Translations under genes and position numbers: made by a program
The notes under the pieces: generated by a model
Database searches by the model: none
What the model was told of the DNA's origin: nothing
What the model saw: the letters and a program-made list of their open reading frames with translations, nothing else
In this document: one piece after another, positions 8,011 to 15,849 of the stretch
How positions within the stretch are numbered: the stretch's first letter is position 1
Layout of the letters: each line of letters opens with the position of its first letter
From: Gp13-AA77 sp036521995
Lineage (GTDB): Bacteria; Acidobacteriota; Terriglobia; UBA7540
Assembly (NCBI GenBank): GCA_036521995.1
Contig: DATDGR010000091.1
Location: 1-27,589, forward strand
Direction: 5' to 3'
Length of the DNA stretch: 27,589 nt

Positions 8011-8051
8011 GCTCTATTTTCAATAACATGACGGGTTCGTTTCCCCAAAAA
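8011..8051. repeat. ~41-bp direct repeat, copy A
   Basis: It starts GCTCTATTTTCAATAACATG and continues through ACGGGTTCGTTTCCCCAAAAA. It matches copy B at 8214-8254 at about 37 of 41 positions, including an uninterrupted TTTTCAATAACATGACGG core. The similarity ends soon after the A-run. Confidence 0.85.
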
Positions 8052-8056
8052 CAGTC

Positions 8057-8081
8057 GAAAGTTCAAAGGCAAAAAACTTTC
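8057..8081. repeat. Inverted repeat next to copy A
   Basis: GAAAGTT (8057-8063) pairs perfectly with AACTTTC (8075-8081) across an 11-base A-rich loop. Copy B has no equivalent. It is too AT-rich and lacks a following T-run, so it is not called a terminator. Confidence 0.4.
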
Positions 8082-8213
8082 TTGCCGAGACGCGCTGGTG
8101 CCCAGCCTCTCTTGCTAACCCCACTTGGTCCTCGGCTGCACGTTTCCCGGGGTCTTTTGGCTCGAAATAGGAGTACTCTTGGGGTTCGTTTTGCACCCTC
8201 TCTGAAGCCCGGT

Positions 8214-8254
8214 GCTTTGTTTTCAATAACATGACGGATTCGTTTCCTCAAAAA
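8214..8254. repeat. ~41-bp direct repeat, copy B
   Basis: It starts GCTTTGTTTTCAATAACATG and continues through ACGGATTCGTTTCCTCAAAAA. It differs from copy A mainly by four C/T or A/G transitions. It lies about 33 bases after the stop of the 2Fe-2S subunit gene (reading the minus strand). Confidence 0.85.
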
Positions 8255-8287
8255 GCATCATTTTCGAGCTTTTCACTCTCCTCGGCC

Positions 8288-8959
8288 CTAGCCGCTGGCC
8301 CCCGCCTTCATGGCCTTGGCCGCCTGAAGTACCGCCGCCTTCTGACCGTGATAAGTGCCACAGCGGCAAAGGTTTCCGCCCAGCCCCCGCTCGATGTCGG
8401 CGAGCTTCGGGTCGGGGGTATGCTTCAGCAAGGCGGTGGACGCCATCACGAAGCCTGGGGTGCAGAAACCACACTGCTGGGCGTCGTGATCGACGAAAGC
8501 CTGCATTACTGGGCTCAGCTTGCCCTCGGCGGCCAAGCCCTCCACGGTGGTGATCTCGTGCTCCCCGGCTTCGACCGATGCCTCGATGGCCAGGATGCTG
8601 CAGGCATAAATGGGCTTGCCGTTCAGCATGACCGTACAGGCGCCGCAGGTGCCACGATCGCAAACGCGTTTGGCGCCCGTAAGGTCCAAGTCATTCCGCA
8701 GGGCGTCGAGCAAGGTCACTCGCGGCTCAAGCTTGACGGCATGCGGCTTGCCGTTGATGCGCAGGGTGAAAGGGACTGCGCCGGGTCCGAGGACCTTGTC
8801 GGAGGCTTCCGGCGGGGCGGCCTCGAGCAGTCCTCCGCCGGCGAGCAAGCTGCCGGAGACCGCAACACCCGCTCCGCGCAGGAAGTCGCGCCGTGAAACC
8901 CCTGGCTCAGTCGTGGCTTCGCACTTGGACTTGGGCGGCTTGGTCTTGTTTCGTTTCAT
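8288..8959 (-). CDS. Aldehyde oxidoreductase / xanthine dehydrogenase family 2Fe-2S subunit with Tat signal (PaoA-like)
   Basis: This 223-residue small subunit passes electrons from the molybdenum centre to FAD. A twin-arginine signal (VSRRDFLRGAG, 21-31, then a hydrophobic stretch to about 47) sends the folded complex to the periplasm. The plant-type [2Fe-2S] ligands are C100, C105, C108 and C120. The second, helical [2Fe-2S] domain uses C163, C166, C198 and C200 (CGFC...CRC). The preferred start is ATG 8959, with GGAG seven bases upstream; ATG 8965 is possible but too close to that site. A longer open frame to 9211 runs through the promoter region and is rejected. It is the first gene of the operon and is followed by a repeat-filled 385-bp gap. 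Confidence 0.94.
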   Translation of the reverse strand: MKRNKTKPPKSKCEATTEPGVSRRDFLRGAGVAVSGSLLAGGGLLEAAPPEASDKVLGPGAVPFTLRINGKPHAVKLEPRVTLLDALRNDLDLTGAKRVCDRGTCGACTVMLNGKPIYACSILAIEASVEAGEHEITTVEGLAAEGKLSPVMQAFVDHDAQQCGFCTPGFVMASTALLKHTPDPKLADIERGLGGNLCRCGTYHGQKAAVLQAAKAMKAGASG

Positions 8960-9065
8960 AGGCATGCTCCAGTGAAGGGGTGTGTGGCAGAAAGGGAGTC
9001 GGGACTCAGTACTTGTGTTCGCACTCTGGGCAGCTCCAAACGTCGAATCACTTGCGCAAGAGGAA

Positions 9066-9074
9066 ATTATAGCA
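9066..9074 (-). promoter_or_regulatory. Extended -10 promoter of the aldehyde oxidoreductase operon
   Basis: The minus strand reads TGCTATAAT, a perfect extended -10 (TGnTATAAT). No strong -35 is seen, as is common for extended -10 promoters. The predicted transcript start near 9059 gives a leader of about 100 nt to ATG 8959. Confidence 0.6.
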
Positions 9075-9225
9075 CCATGTAATACGATGAACTGTATTCG
9101 AGCAAGGTTTTGTACGTCTAAATCGGGGTCTGAGGGACCGACGTCAGCTTTGGCGGCTGAATAAAGTCGGCGAAGGCCGAGTCCATTCAAGGTAACATTG
9201 GAGCCGGGCACACTTCAGCAAGGTT

Positions 9226-10185
9226 GTGCACCTGCGTGGCGGGAAGCGAAAGATCCTTGTGAAAGCTGAGGAACGAGTGCAAGTCGACCGGCCGGGCGCT
9301 GCGGCGGGACGGGTCGTCCCGAGCTTTGGCGAGCGGTTCCGCTGGAGCCTCGGTTACCTCTGGACCACCGAGGTCCATGCCTATGCTTTTTCCATCGCCG
9401 CCAACGCCTTGTTAGCTTTCTTTCCGTTCACGCTCCTGCTCATCACCATTTGTCATTCGTGGCTGAGATGGCAGGGCGCATACGACATGATTGTCACGCT
9501 TCTGCGCGCCAATCTGCCCACCGGAGCGGATTTTGTGATTCGCAATCTGGCGGTGGTGGTGCGGGCGCGCCGCCAGGTCCAGGTAGTGTCGGTACTGCTG
9601 CTGTTTGTGACCAGTTCCGGGGTCTTCTTGCCGCTGGAGGTGGCCCTTAACAAAGTCTGGGGCATCCGGCGTGACCGCAGCTATCTCGGCAATGTCGCCG
9701 TCTCAGTCATGCTGACCGTCGGGGTGGCCTTGATGGCATTTGGGTCGGTTGCGCTCGGGGCGGTGACGGCGTCGATGTTCCCGGGGGCGCTGGACCGGCT
9801 GCCGTGGCCTTTGCTTGGTATAGTGCTGACACGGGCCACGCTCGAGACGATTTCGGTACCGCTGATGATCGGCATATTTTTCGCCACTTATTACGCCCTG
9901 CCGCATGGCAAGGTTCCCCTGGAGCGGGTGTTCCCCGCCGCCGTGTGTGCGGCCCTCCTGACCGAAGCTGTCCGGTTCGCCTTTGCCTGGTTACTTCCCT
10001 GGTTCCACTTCCCTGAGGTCTATGGGCCCTTTGCTGTTTCGGCTACGCTCCTGATCTGGGCCTTTATAGGATCGCTGATCCTTCTTTGGGGAGCCTCCTT
10101 TTTTGCTTGTGGGCACGAGCTGGACGGCCTGAGGCAGACCGATTCGCTGGCGGCGCGAGGCCGCATCCTGAGGTTGGAGCTCTGA
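9226..10185 (+). CDS. YihY/BrkB-family inner-membrane protein
   Basis: This is an integral membrane protein of up to 319 residues with about six hydrophobic segments. The family pattern is clear: an amphipathic N-terminal part, then AYAFSIAANALLAFFPF (about residues 50-66), VFLPLEVALNKVWGI in the middle, YYALPHGKVPLERVFPAAV after the fourth segment, and a final YGPFAVSATLLIWAFIGSLI pair. YihY/BrkB proteins were once misnamed RNase BN; their transport role is not settled. The N-terminal start is uncertain: GTG 9226 has AAGG very close to it, and internal GTG codons near 9257 and 9278 (the latter with GAGGAA upstream) are alternatives. The stop TGA shares its last base with the next ATG. Confidence 0.9.
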   Translation: MHLRGGKRKILVKAEERVQVDRPGAAAGRVVPSFGERFRWSLGYLWTTEVHAYAFSIAANALLAFFPFTLLLITICHSWLRWQGAYDMIVTLLRANLPTGADFVIRNLAVVVRARRQVQVVSVLLLFVTSSGVFLPLEVALNKVWGIRRDRSYLGNVAVSVMLTVGVALMAFGSVALGAVTASMFPGALDRLPWPLLGIVLTRATLETISVPLMIGIFFATYYALPHGKVPLERVFPAAVCAALLTEAVRFAFAWLLPWFHFPEVYGPFAVSATLLIWAFIGSLILLWGASFFACGHELDGLRQTDSLAARGRILRLEL

Positions 10186-11252
10186 TGCAGGTGCAATCGG
10201 AGCTGATGAGCCTCCCGCAGACCTTGGGGGAGATGTTTACCAGGGCCCGTCCGGACTACGAGCGGGCTGTGCGGGGAATCCGTTGGGGAGAGGTGCCGGT
10301 TTACGTGCTAGGCAGCGCCGGCACTCTCCCGGCTGGACTTGTGGCTGGCTACGCGGTGGAGGGGCTTCTCGGCTATCCCGTGGTGGTGCGGGAGGTGTCA
10401 TCCTTCCTCTCTTATGCGCTCGGCACGGTGCGCAGCGGTTCTCTAGTCGTGGCCATTTCGAGCGGGACTTCTGCAGAGCCCGACGTGCTCGAGGTCGTCG
10501 AAGCAGTCCAGGCGGCACGCAAGCTGGGCGCGCAGGTGCTGGCGGTGACTTATGAGTCGTCGCCTCTCTGCCGGGCGGCCGACCGCCTGTTTGCGCTCCC
10601 GGACGTGGCTGGGGCCCCGGCCACGGGCCTAGCCGAAGCATGCCTCGAGCACGCGGCGGTTGCCTACCTGACGCTTATCGCCGCGCGGCTATTCAAACGC
10701 CCTAATGCATCGCTCGACCGGCTGGAGAAAGACTGGCGCGAGCTGCCGCGTCATCTCGATTGGATCGTGAGCCAACTGCCGGCTGCCGTGCGTTCCTTCG
10801 CGGCGGAGTTGCGGTCTTCACGCAGGATCTACTTTGCGGGCGGCGGCCTCTATCATCCGGCAGCACTGCGGGCGGCCAATTTGGCCCCGCGCGAAGATTG
10901 CGTTCTCGGTATCGACCTCGCAGGTTTGCGTTCGGATAGGGCCCTTACCTCAGATGCGGCCGTGGTGTTTCTCTCCGGTTCGCGAGGCCGGATGCGTAAG
11001 GAGGCAGCCGATCTTGCTACTGCGCTTAAGGCCCGCGGCACCGCCTGCGTGGCCGTGACTGACAGTAACGATCATGACCTCATCCGCGCTGCGCGCCTCG
11101 CGCTGCTTCTGCCTGACCTGGCTGAGTTGCCAGGTTCAATCCTGGCGCTCGCAGTGGGCGGCTGGGTGGCCCGCGAGATGGTTCAGCACCCGCGCACCAC
11201 TCGCGCGGCAAGGCGATCCGCTTCCGTGTCCTCAGAGCAACAGGCGCATTGA
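10185..11252 (+). CDS. Double-SIS-domain sugar isomerase-like protein (GlmS C-domain/AgaS-like)
   Basis: This 355-residue protein has two SIS (sugar isomerase) domains and no glutaminase domain. SIS1 shows VLGSAGTLPAGLVAGYAVEG (about residues 41-60), an FLSYALGT segment and the phosphosugar-binding loop AISSGTSAE. SIS2 shows IYFAGGGLYHPAALRAANLA and VVFLSGSRGR. This is the layout of GlmS isomerase domains, AgaS and fructoselysine-6-phosphate deglycase, so a phosphosugar substrate is likely, but the precise reaction is not known. The start ATG overlaps the YihY stop by one base (TGATG), with GGAG six bases upstream, so translation is coupled. A longer frame from 10086 lies inside the YihY gene and is rejected. 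Confidence 0.88.
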   Translation: MQVQSELMSLPQTLGEMFTRARPDYERAVRGIRWGEVPVYVLGSAGTLPAGLVAGYAVEGLLGYPVVVREVSSFLSYALGTVRSGSLVVAISSGTSAEPDVLEVVEAVQAARKLGAQVLAVTYESSPLCRAADRLFALPDVAGAPATGLAEACLEHAAVAYLTLIAARLFKRPNASLDRLEKDWRELPRHLDWIVSQLPAAVRSFAAELRSSRRIYFAGGGLYHPAALRAANLAPREDCVLGIDLAGLRSDRALTSDAAVVFLSGSRGRMRKEAADLATALKARGTACVAVTDSNDHDLIRAARLALLLPDLAELPGSILALAVGGWVAREMVQHPRTTRAARRSASVSSEQQAH

Positions 11253-11312
11253 CGGCTGAGTGACCTGCCGGAGACCCAGCACCCATCCGGGAAAACTGAT
11301 ACGAGTTTCTGC

Positions 11313-11340
11313 TTGACAGTTGTATTCAGCGTTCTAGTAT
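11313..11340 (+). promoter_or_regulatory. Sigma-70 promoter of the XRE regulator gene
   Basis: A perfect TTGACA (11313-11318) is followed after 16 bases by TAGTAT (11335-11340, four of six consensus positions). The predicted transcript start near 11347 gives a leader of about 50 nt. The gene therefore probably has its own promoter and does not depend on the YihY-SIS unit. Confidence 0.6.
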
Positions 11341-11396
11341 CATCTGGTGTTTAGCTAGGTCTGTAATTACTGTGTTGGTTAAGACCTGGTGGAGCC

Positions 11397-11735
11397 ATGA
11401 ATATCGGCCGAAAAATTCGAACATTGCGTGAGGGGAAGGGCCTTTCACAGGGTGATGTCGAGAGACGCTCGGGCTTGTTACGGTCATACATTTCACGGGT
11501 CGAAGGTGGTTACACGGCCCCTTCCCTGACCACGCTCGAGAAGTTCGCCAAGGCTCTCGAGGTGGAACCTTACCAACTTCTACTCAATCGCGGCGGGCAT
11601 GTGCGTTCCATCGCGTTGCCCTCGCATCCCGAGATGTCGCGGTCGGCTTCGCGGCTGGTCCGCGTTTACGAAGGTCTGTCGGCAGGGAACCGCCGGCTCC
11701 TGATCTCGATCGCCTCCAAGCTGGCCAGGAGCTAA
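11397..11735 (+). CDS. XRE-family helix-turn-helix transcriptional regulator
   Basis: This 112-residue protein has a Cro/C1-type HTH at about residues 4-62: IGRKIRTLREGKGLSQGDVE, then RSGLLRSYISRVEGGYTAPS (recognition helix region), then LTTLEKFAKALEVEPYQLL. The C-terminal 45 residues (LVRVYEGLSAGNRRLLISIA) form a short helical tail that could dimerise. No sensor domain is present. The start is set by GGTGGAG four bases before ATG 11397. It lies 144 bases after the SIS gene with its own promoter, so regulation of the YihY-SIS pair is possible but only an inference from proximity. It converges with the HAF-repeat gene. Confidence 0.92.
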   Translation: MNIGRKIRTLREGKGLSQGDVERRSGLLRSYISRVEGGYTAPSLTTLEKFAKALEVEPYQLLLNRGGHVRSIALPSHPEMSRSASRLVRVYEGLSAGNRRLLISIASKLARS

Positions 11736-11856
11736 CTTCGACCCCAAACTGTTGCCGTCGATTCCGCCCATTTGGTCCCCCCGTTTCCTGGGCAACCCAG
11801 AGTTGGAGGCGCGGGTGAGGCTCCCGAGTCGCGTTCTTTCCGGCAGCTCTTTCCAC

Positions 11857-12891
11857 TTACTGCGGTGTTAGCAAGAATCCATGCTGCTGCTTGTTGAACG
11901 TACCGTAGCCAACGATTTGCCCCGCGTCATTGATGCTGTAAGCCGTATTGAGCACCCAACCCAAGCCCGCCGGAATCAGCTTGTTAAGATCGCGTATCTT
12001 GCCGCCGCTGAAAACGAAGGCGTGCGTCGATAAGTCGGTTAGGTTGAAAGTTGACTGGCCGACCACAACCCCGGAACTGTTGATGCCGAAACCATAGCTG
12101 TAGGGGCCTTCGATCGTACCGAGGTCCTGCATCCCGACGCCTTCGAAGATGAAGGCGTGCGCCCCAAAGTTGCCCTTCGTGTAAGCCTGGCCGGTAATCT
12201 GCCCTTGGTCGTTGATGGCAAAGGCCTGGCTCCAGTCCCCACCTAGAGTGCCGAGTTCCCTCATGTGGCCGTGGCTCCAAAGGAAAGCAAGAAAATTGCC
12301 TTGAGCATTATAGGACCAGCCCACCACTTCGCCGGCGTTGTTGACGGCTTCGCCTGTGTTCCAGTACTGAGGACCGTGCGCGCCCAAGGTGCCCAGGTCG
12401 ATCAGCGTTCCATTGGTGAACAGGTAGGGGTGGATCTCGCCGTTGGCAGTAGAAGAAGCGCCCACCACTTGTCCGGAATCATTGATTCCTTCCGCGTCGC
12501 TGTAACTGCCGGCCAGCGTGCCTACGCTGATCATTTGGCTGCCGTTGTACAGGAAGCCCCGATAGCTGCCACTGGCGAGCGTGGAATATCCGGCCACCTC
12601 GCCGGACGCATTGATCGCGAGACCGATGGCCGAGGTTCCGCCCAGCGTTCCGAGGTTGTAGATCTTGCCGCCGGTGTAGAGAAAGGCGTCGCTGATTTTA
12701 TTGCCGGACGCGTACGCGTACCCGGTGATCTCGCCGATGGTATTGATGCCCCGTGCGCCGCTCGAATTGCCTCCGAGCGTGCCGAGATCGGTGATCGTGT
12801 AGCTTTGGGCGGCGCAAACCGCCGGGAGAAGTCCAACTGCGAGCAGCATGAATGTGGGTCGCGCGACGCCCTTAAATCGTGATGCTTTCAT
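11857..12891 (-). CDS. Secreted HAF-repeat protein
   Basis: This 344-residue protein has a Sec signal peptide (MKASRFKGVARPTFMLLAVG, cleavage likely near CAA-Q, residues 26-29). The mature part is a chain of about seven HAF-type repeats of roughly 45 residues. Each pairs a (D/N/E)LGTLGG-like turn with a GINxxGxVxGYS-like turn: DLGTLGG, NLGTLGG, SVGTLAG, DLGTLGA, ELGTLGG, DLGTIEG, paired with GINTIGEITG, AINASGEVAG, GINDSGQVVG, AVNNAGEVVG, AINDQGQITG, GINSSGVVVG and SINDAGQIVG. This probably folds as a beta-propeller-like extracellular protein; no activity is established for the family. There is no PEP-CTERM anchor at the end (it ends LLTPQ). The start ATG 12891 has AAAGGA upstream; the longer frame to 12963 is rejected. 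Confidence 0.9.
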   Translation of the reverse strand: MKASRFKGVARPTFMLLAVGLLPAVCAAQSYTITDLGTLGGNSSGARGINTIGEITGYAYASGNKISDAFLYTGGKIYNLGTLGGTSAIGLAINASGEVAGYSTLASGSYRGFLYNGSQMISVGTLAGSYSDAEGINDSGQVVGASSTANGEIHPYLFTNGTLIDLGTLGAHGPQYWNTGEAVNNAGEVVGWSYNAQGNFLAFLWSHGHMRELGTLGGDWSQAFAINDQGQITGQAYTKGNFGAHAFIFEGVGMQDLGTIEGPYSYGFGINSSGVVVGQSTFNLTDLSTHAFVFSGGKIRDLNKLIPAGLGWVLNTAYSINDAGQIVGYGTFNKQQHGFLLTPQ

Positions 12892-13119
12892 GTCAGGTCC
12901 TTTCGCAAGATTCTCCGGTGAGGCCCATGGCGCCCATTCGCCGGACATCGAGCATTGTTTCACGGCGGCGCTCGTCTGTTTGTCAAAGGAATGTCAATTT
13001 CTTGTTGCGTGCAGGATCTTCACGGACGGTGCAGATCGCGGGGTTCCAGCGGATGCGGTAACAGCAAAGGTCCTGACCGGGCGGACATTGCTGAGCGTCA
13101 ATGAAGGACAGACATCACG

Positions 13120-14040
13120 CTACGTTGAAGCCCTTTCCAGCGCTTGCCGGTCCCAGTTTCCAAGGACAGCGCCGGTCTGGTAGGTGCTTTCCAAGAATTC
13201 CAACAACCGAGCCTCGGGAGAATCTGCTTTCGCCACTTCGTCGTACATCAGGAAGAACTCCGACAATGCCGGGCTGTAAAAGGCAGCTTCCGGGCGCACA
13301 ACGCTTTCCCGGAAACCCGGCGGCTCGGGCGCGGCATAGCAATAGAAGGCAGCGTCGGGAATAACGCCCCCTCCGGGCCAGAAACCCGCGCTGATCACCT
13401 CGTGCGAATAGGCCTCGCGTGTGATGGGGTCGGCACCGGGCCGTTCGGGCGCCCGCCGGCCGCTGAACCGAGTCACAGCCAGATCAAAGCTTCCCCAGAA
13501 GAAGTGGACAGGGCTGCACTTGCCGATAAAGCCTCCCCGGAATTGCTTGAAAACCTTATCCACCGACATCAGAACGCGCCAGAACCGATGCGCGTATTCA
13601 GGATCATAAGAGGCATGAACCTGATCCTTTTCAAATGGGATGGGGTCAGGAATCTCAACGGGCACGGGCCAGATGTGGATTTGGATGCGGAGAGACTCCA
13701 GCGTCCCCATGATCTCATGGTAGAAACTGACGACGGATCGGGGAGTCAGGGCAAGCGTCCGGGTTTCCCCTTGGCTGGTTTGAATGCGCAGCGCGTGATC
13801 CATGAAGTCGAACTCGATCTCGAAGACCCCCTGCTCGTAAGGAATGGGCGACGTGGTAAGGCCACGGGCGCTCACGTAGAGCGTGGACTGCCACCAATGG
13901 TTCCAATAAGGGCTCAGCGCCAAACGGACCTTACCGACAATTTGGGTCCACATGTGAAGCGTGGCGCAGGTTTCTCGCCACTCACTGAGAGGCAGCGCCG
14001 GCCAAGCATGAACGTCGGGTTGAGGATCGAGAGCGCTCAT
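13120..14040 (-). CDS. DUF5996 family protein
   Basis: This 306-residue protein of unknown function has the clear DUF5996 opening WPALPLSEWRETCATLHMWT, then QIVGKVRLALSPYWNHWWQ, YVSARGLTTSPIPY and the HFFWGSFDLAVTRFSGRRAP segment. It has many aromatic residues, no signal peptide and no membrane segment, so it is probably cytosolic. The start ATG 14040 has AAGGAA seven bases upstream. It is 59 bases downstream of the UBP zinc-finger gene on the same strand, so the two may share a transcript. Its biochemical role is not known to me. Confidence 0.9.
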   Translation of the reverse strand: MSALDPQPDVHAWPALPLSEWRETCATLHMWTQIVGKVRLALSPYWNHWWQSTLYVSARGLTTSPIPYEQGVFEIEFDFMDHALRIQTSQGETRTLALTPRSVVSFYHEIMGTLESLRIQIHIWPVPVEIPDPIPFEKDQVHASYDPEYAHRFWRVLMSVDKVFKQFRGGFIGKCSPVHFFWGSFDLAVTRFSGRRAPERPGADPITREAYSHEVISAGFWPGGGVIPDAAFYCYAAPEPPGFRESVVRPEAAFYSPALSEFFLMYDEVAKADSPEARLLEFLESTYQTGAVLGNWDRQALERAST

Positions 14041-14099
14041 CCGAGATTCCTTTCCACGATCTTGGGCGAGGAGCTGGTTTCGAGATGCCGCTTGAGCTC

Positions 14100-14363
14100 C
14101 TATGCCCCAAACAGAATTTCGTCAATATAGCACCACCGCCAGTGCTCTCCCGGCTCAAAGGACCGGATGACAGGATGGTGGGTCTCGTGAAAATGCCGCG
14201 TCGCATGTTTGTTCTTCGAGGAGTCGCAGCAGCCCACGTGACCACACGAGAGGCATAGGCGCAGGTGGACCCAATCGTCTCCGATCTCCAGGCATTCCTT
14301 GCAACCATTCCCACTCGGATGAACCTCGTGGGCCTTCTTCATGTGCGCGCACTGGCTGTTCAT
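14100..14363 (-). CDS. UBP-type zinc-finger protein
   Basis: This 87-residue protein consists almost wholly of a ZnF-UBP domain: C5/H7, C21-x2-C24, C37-x2-C40, H42, C45, C46, H53, H57, H59 and H63, with the typical HATRHFHETHHPVIRSFEPG run and WCYIDE near the end. In eukaryotes this domain binds the ubiquitin C-terminus. Bacterial stand-alone versions are common but their partner is unknown. ATG 14363 is chosen because the domain begins just after it and GAGGGTG lies upstream; the frame is open back to 14510 but that part overlaps the end of the sugar porter gene. It is followed by the DUF5996 gene. Confidence 0.88.
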   Translation of the reverse strand: MNSQCAHMKKAHEVHPSGNGCKECLEIGDDWVHLRLCLSCGHVGCCDSSKNKHATRHFHETHHPVIRSFEPGEHWRWCYIDEILFGA

Positions 14364-14496
14364 GATCACCCTCGATGGATAACATGTGCCCGCCGGCCCC
14401 TGGCCCAGCCGAGGGCATTTACGATTCTTCGCCTTCCGCCTTAGCCCGGCCTTACCCTCGGCAGCAGAAGCGGCGACCAACCTGCGCAACCTCGCG

Positions 14497-15849
14497 TCAG
14501 GTGATTCCAAGCTGTTGTTGCATCTCCTCCAGAGTTACACCTTTGGTCTCCGGATAAAAGAACAGAACCACAAAGAACTGCAGCACCATCATGATCGAGA
14601 AAAATACGAACGGGTAGGCGCCGGAGGACGCCGCCATCAAAGGAAACAGGCCGGAGATGAGAGCGTTCATGAACCAGTGTGAGAGACTGCCCAGGCTCTG
14701 TCCTTTCGCCCTCACCTGGTTGGGGAACACTTCGCCGATGAACACCCAGATCACGGCGCCCTGGGAAAAGGCGAAGGAGGCAATGAAGCCGACCAGTAGC
14801 CAGGCCAGGGCTCCTCGGTGTGCGCCGGTGAAAAAGACGGCAGCCACGCCGGCAAGGCTGGCGGCAGTGCCTACCGAGCCGACAAGAAGCAGCGTCTTGC
14901 GGCCCAGTTTATCAATGACGGACATGGCGATGAGCGTGAACAAGAGGTTGGTGGCGCCAATGGCCACGGCCTGCAAGTCGCCGGACACCTTGCTGAAGCC
15001 GGCGCTCGCGAAGATGTCGTTGAGATAATACAGAATGGCGTTGATGCCGGAGAGTTGGTTGAACGTGCCGATTGAAACCGCCAGGAAAATCGGGAAGATG
15101 TATTTCAGATTGAGAGAGCCCCGGGCCCAGTTCCAGTTGAACAAGTGGTCTTGCGCAGCGTGTTCGAGGTCGATAGACCGAATGATCTCCTGCAGGTCCC
15201 GCGCGTAATTCTCGTCTCCGGTCATCCGGAGCACTTCTCGCGCTTCATCGATGCGCCGTTTCTTGACCAGCCAGCGCGGGCTGCGCGCGATGTTGAAGAG
15301 CATCACCAGAAACAGCGCCGCCGGGACCGCCGGGACGCCTAGTTTCCAGCGCCATTCGATGCCCCCGAAACCCATGAGCCCAACGACGTAGTTGGAGAAA
15401 TAGGCGAGCAGGATCCCCACCACGATGTTGATCTGGAACGAGCCCACCAGCCGGCCGCGCCACTTGGCCGGGGCGATCTCTGCGATGTACATCGGTCCCA
15501 GCACCGAGGATCCGCCGATCCCGAGGCCTCCCAAGAAGCGCGCCACTACCAGCGGATACCAGCCCCAGGCAAAGGCGCAGCCGAGTGATGAGACCAGATA
15601 GAGCACGGCCATGAGGCGCAGGCTGTCACGCCGGCCCCAGCGATCGCCCAGAAATCCCGCCGTCATGGCTCCGATGATCGTGCCCCAGAGCGCAATGGAC
15701 ACCGTCAGCCCCAGAGAGCTGGGCGTGAGAGAGTAAGTCGCGGTCAGAGCCCGGGTGGTTCCGGAAATCACCGCTGTGTCGAACCCGAACAGGAGGCCGC
15801 CTAAAGCAGCCACCACCGTACTCTTCACCAAGTACGCGTTCAGCTTCAT
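14497..15849 (-). CDS. Sugar porter family MFS transporter
   Basis: This is a 450-residue, 12-helix sugar:H+ symporter or facilitator of the major facilitator superfamily, in the inner membrane. Sugar porter hallmarks are GFDTAVISG (22-30), GDRWGRRDS (68-76, loop 2-3), YIAEIAPAKWRGRLVG (121-136), ARSPRWLVKK (188-197, the PESPRWL variant), QLSGINAILYYLNDIF in helix 7 and PETKGVTLEEM (433-443) at the C-terminal end. The start ATG 15849 has AGGTGG four bases upstream; the frame stays open 20 codons further without a ribosome-binding site. The sugar transported cannot be told; no sugar catabolic gene is next to it. Confidence 0.95.
   Translation of the reverse strand: MKLNAYLVKSTVVAALGGLLFGFDTAVISGTTRALTATYSLTPSSLGLTVSIALWGTIIGAMTAGFLGDRWGRRDSLRLMAVLYLVSSLGCAFAWGWYPLVVARFLGGLGIGGSSVLGPMYIAEIAPAKWRGRLVGSFQINIVVGILLAYFSNYVVGLMGFGGIEWRWKLGVPAVPAALFLVMLFNIARSPRWLVKKRRIDEAREVLRMTGDENYARDLQEIIRSIDLEHAAQDHLFNWNWARGSLNLKYIFPIFLAVSIGTFNQLSGINAILYYLNDIFASAGFSKVSGDLQAVAIGATNLLFTLIAMSVIDKLGRKTLLLVGSVGTAASLAGVAAVFFTGAHRGALAWLLVGFIASFAFSQGAVIWVFIGEVFPNQVRAKGQSLGSLSHWFMNALISGLFPLMAASSGAYPFVFFSIMMVLQFFVVLFFYPETKGVTLEEMQQQLGIT

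Larger units (their letters stand above)
7903..8287. other. Repeat-bearing gap inside the aldehyde oxidoreductase operon
   Basis: These 385 bases separate the 2Fe-2S subunit gene from the molybdopterin subunit gene, which in related operons are usually adjacent. No convincing gene is seen. The gap holds two diverged direct repeats of about 41 bp (8011 and 8214, offset 203 bp), a 7-bp inverted repeat with an 11-base loop (8057-8063 with 8075-8081), and a small palindrome CCCCGACTCGGGG at 7991-8003. It looks like inserted or expanded repeat DNA. Confidence 0.6.

Noticed and set aside
11736..11856. Bidirectional terminator between the XRE and HAF-repeat genes
   Set aside because: The best hairpin (CTGGG/CCCAG near 11788-11801) is short and has no T-run on either strand.
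12265..12882. Plus-strand open frame of 205 codons
   Set aside because: It is antisense to the HAF-repeat gene, whose periodic protein pattern is clear; the frame mirrors that periodicity.
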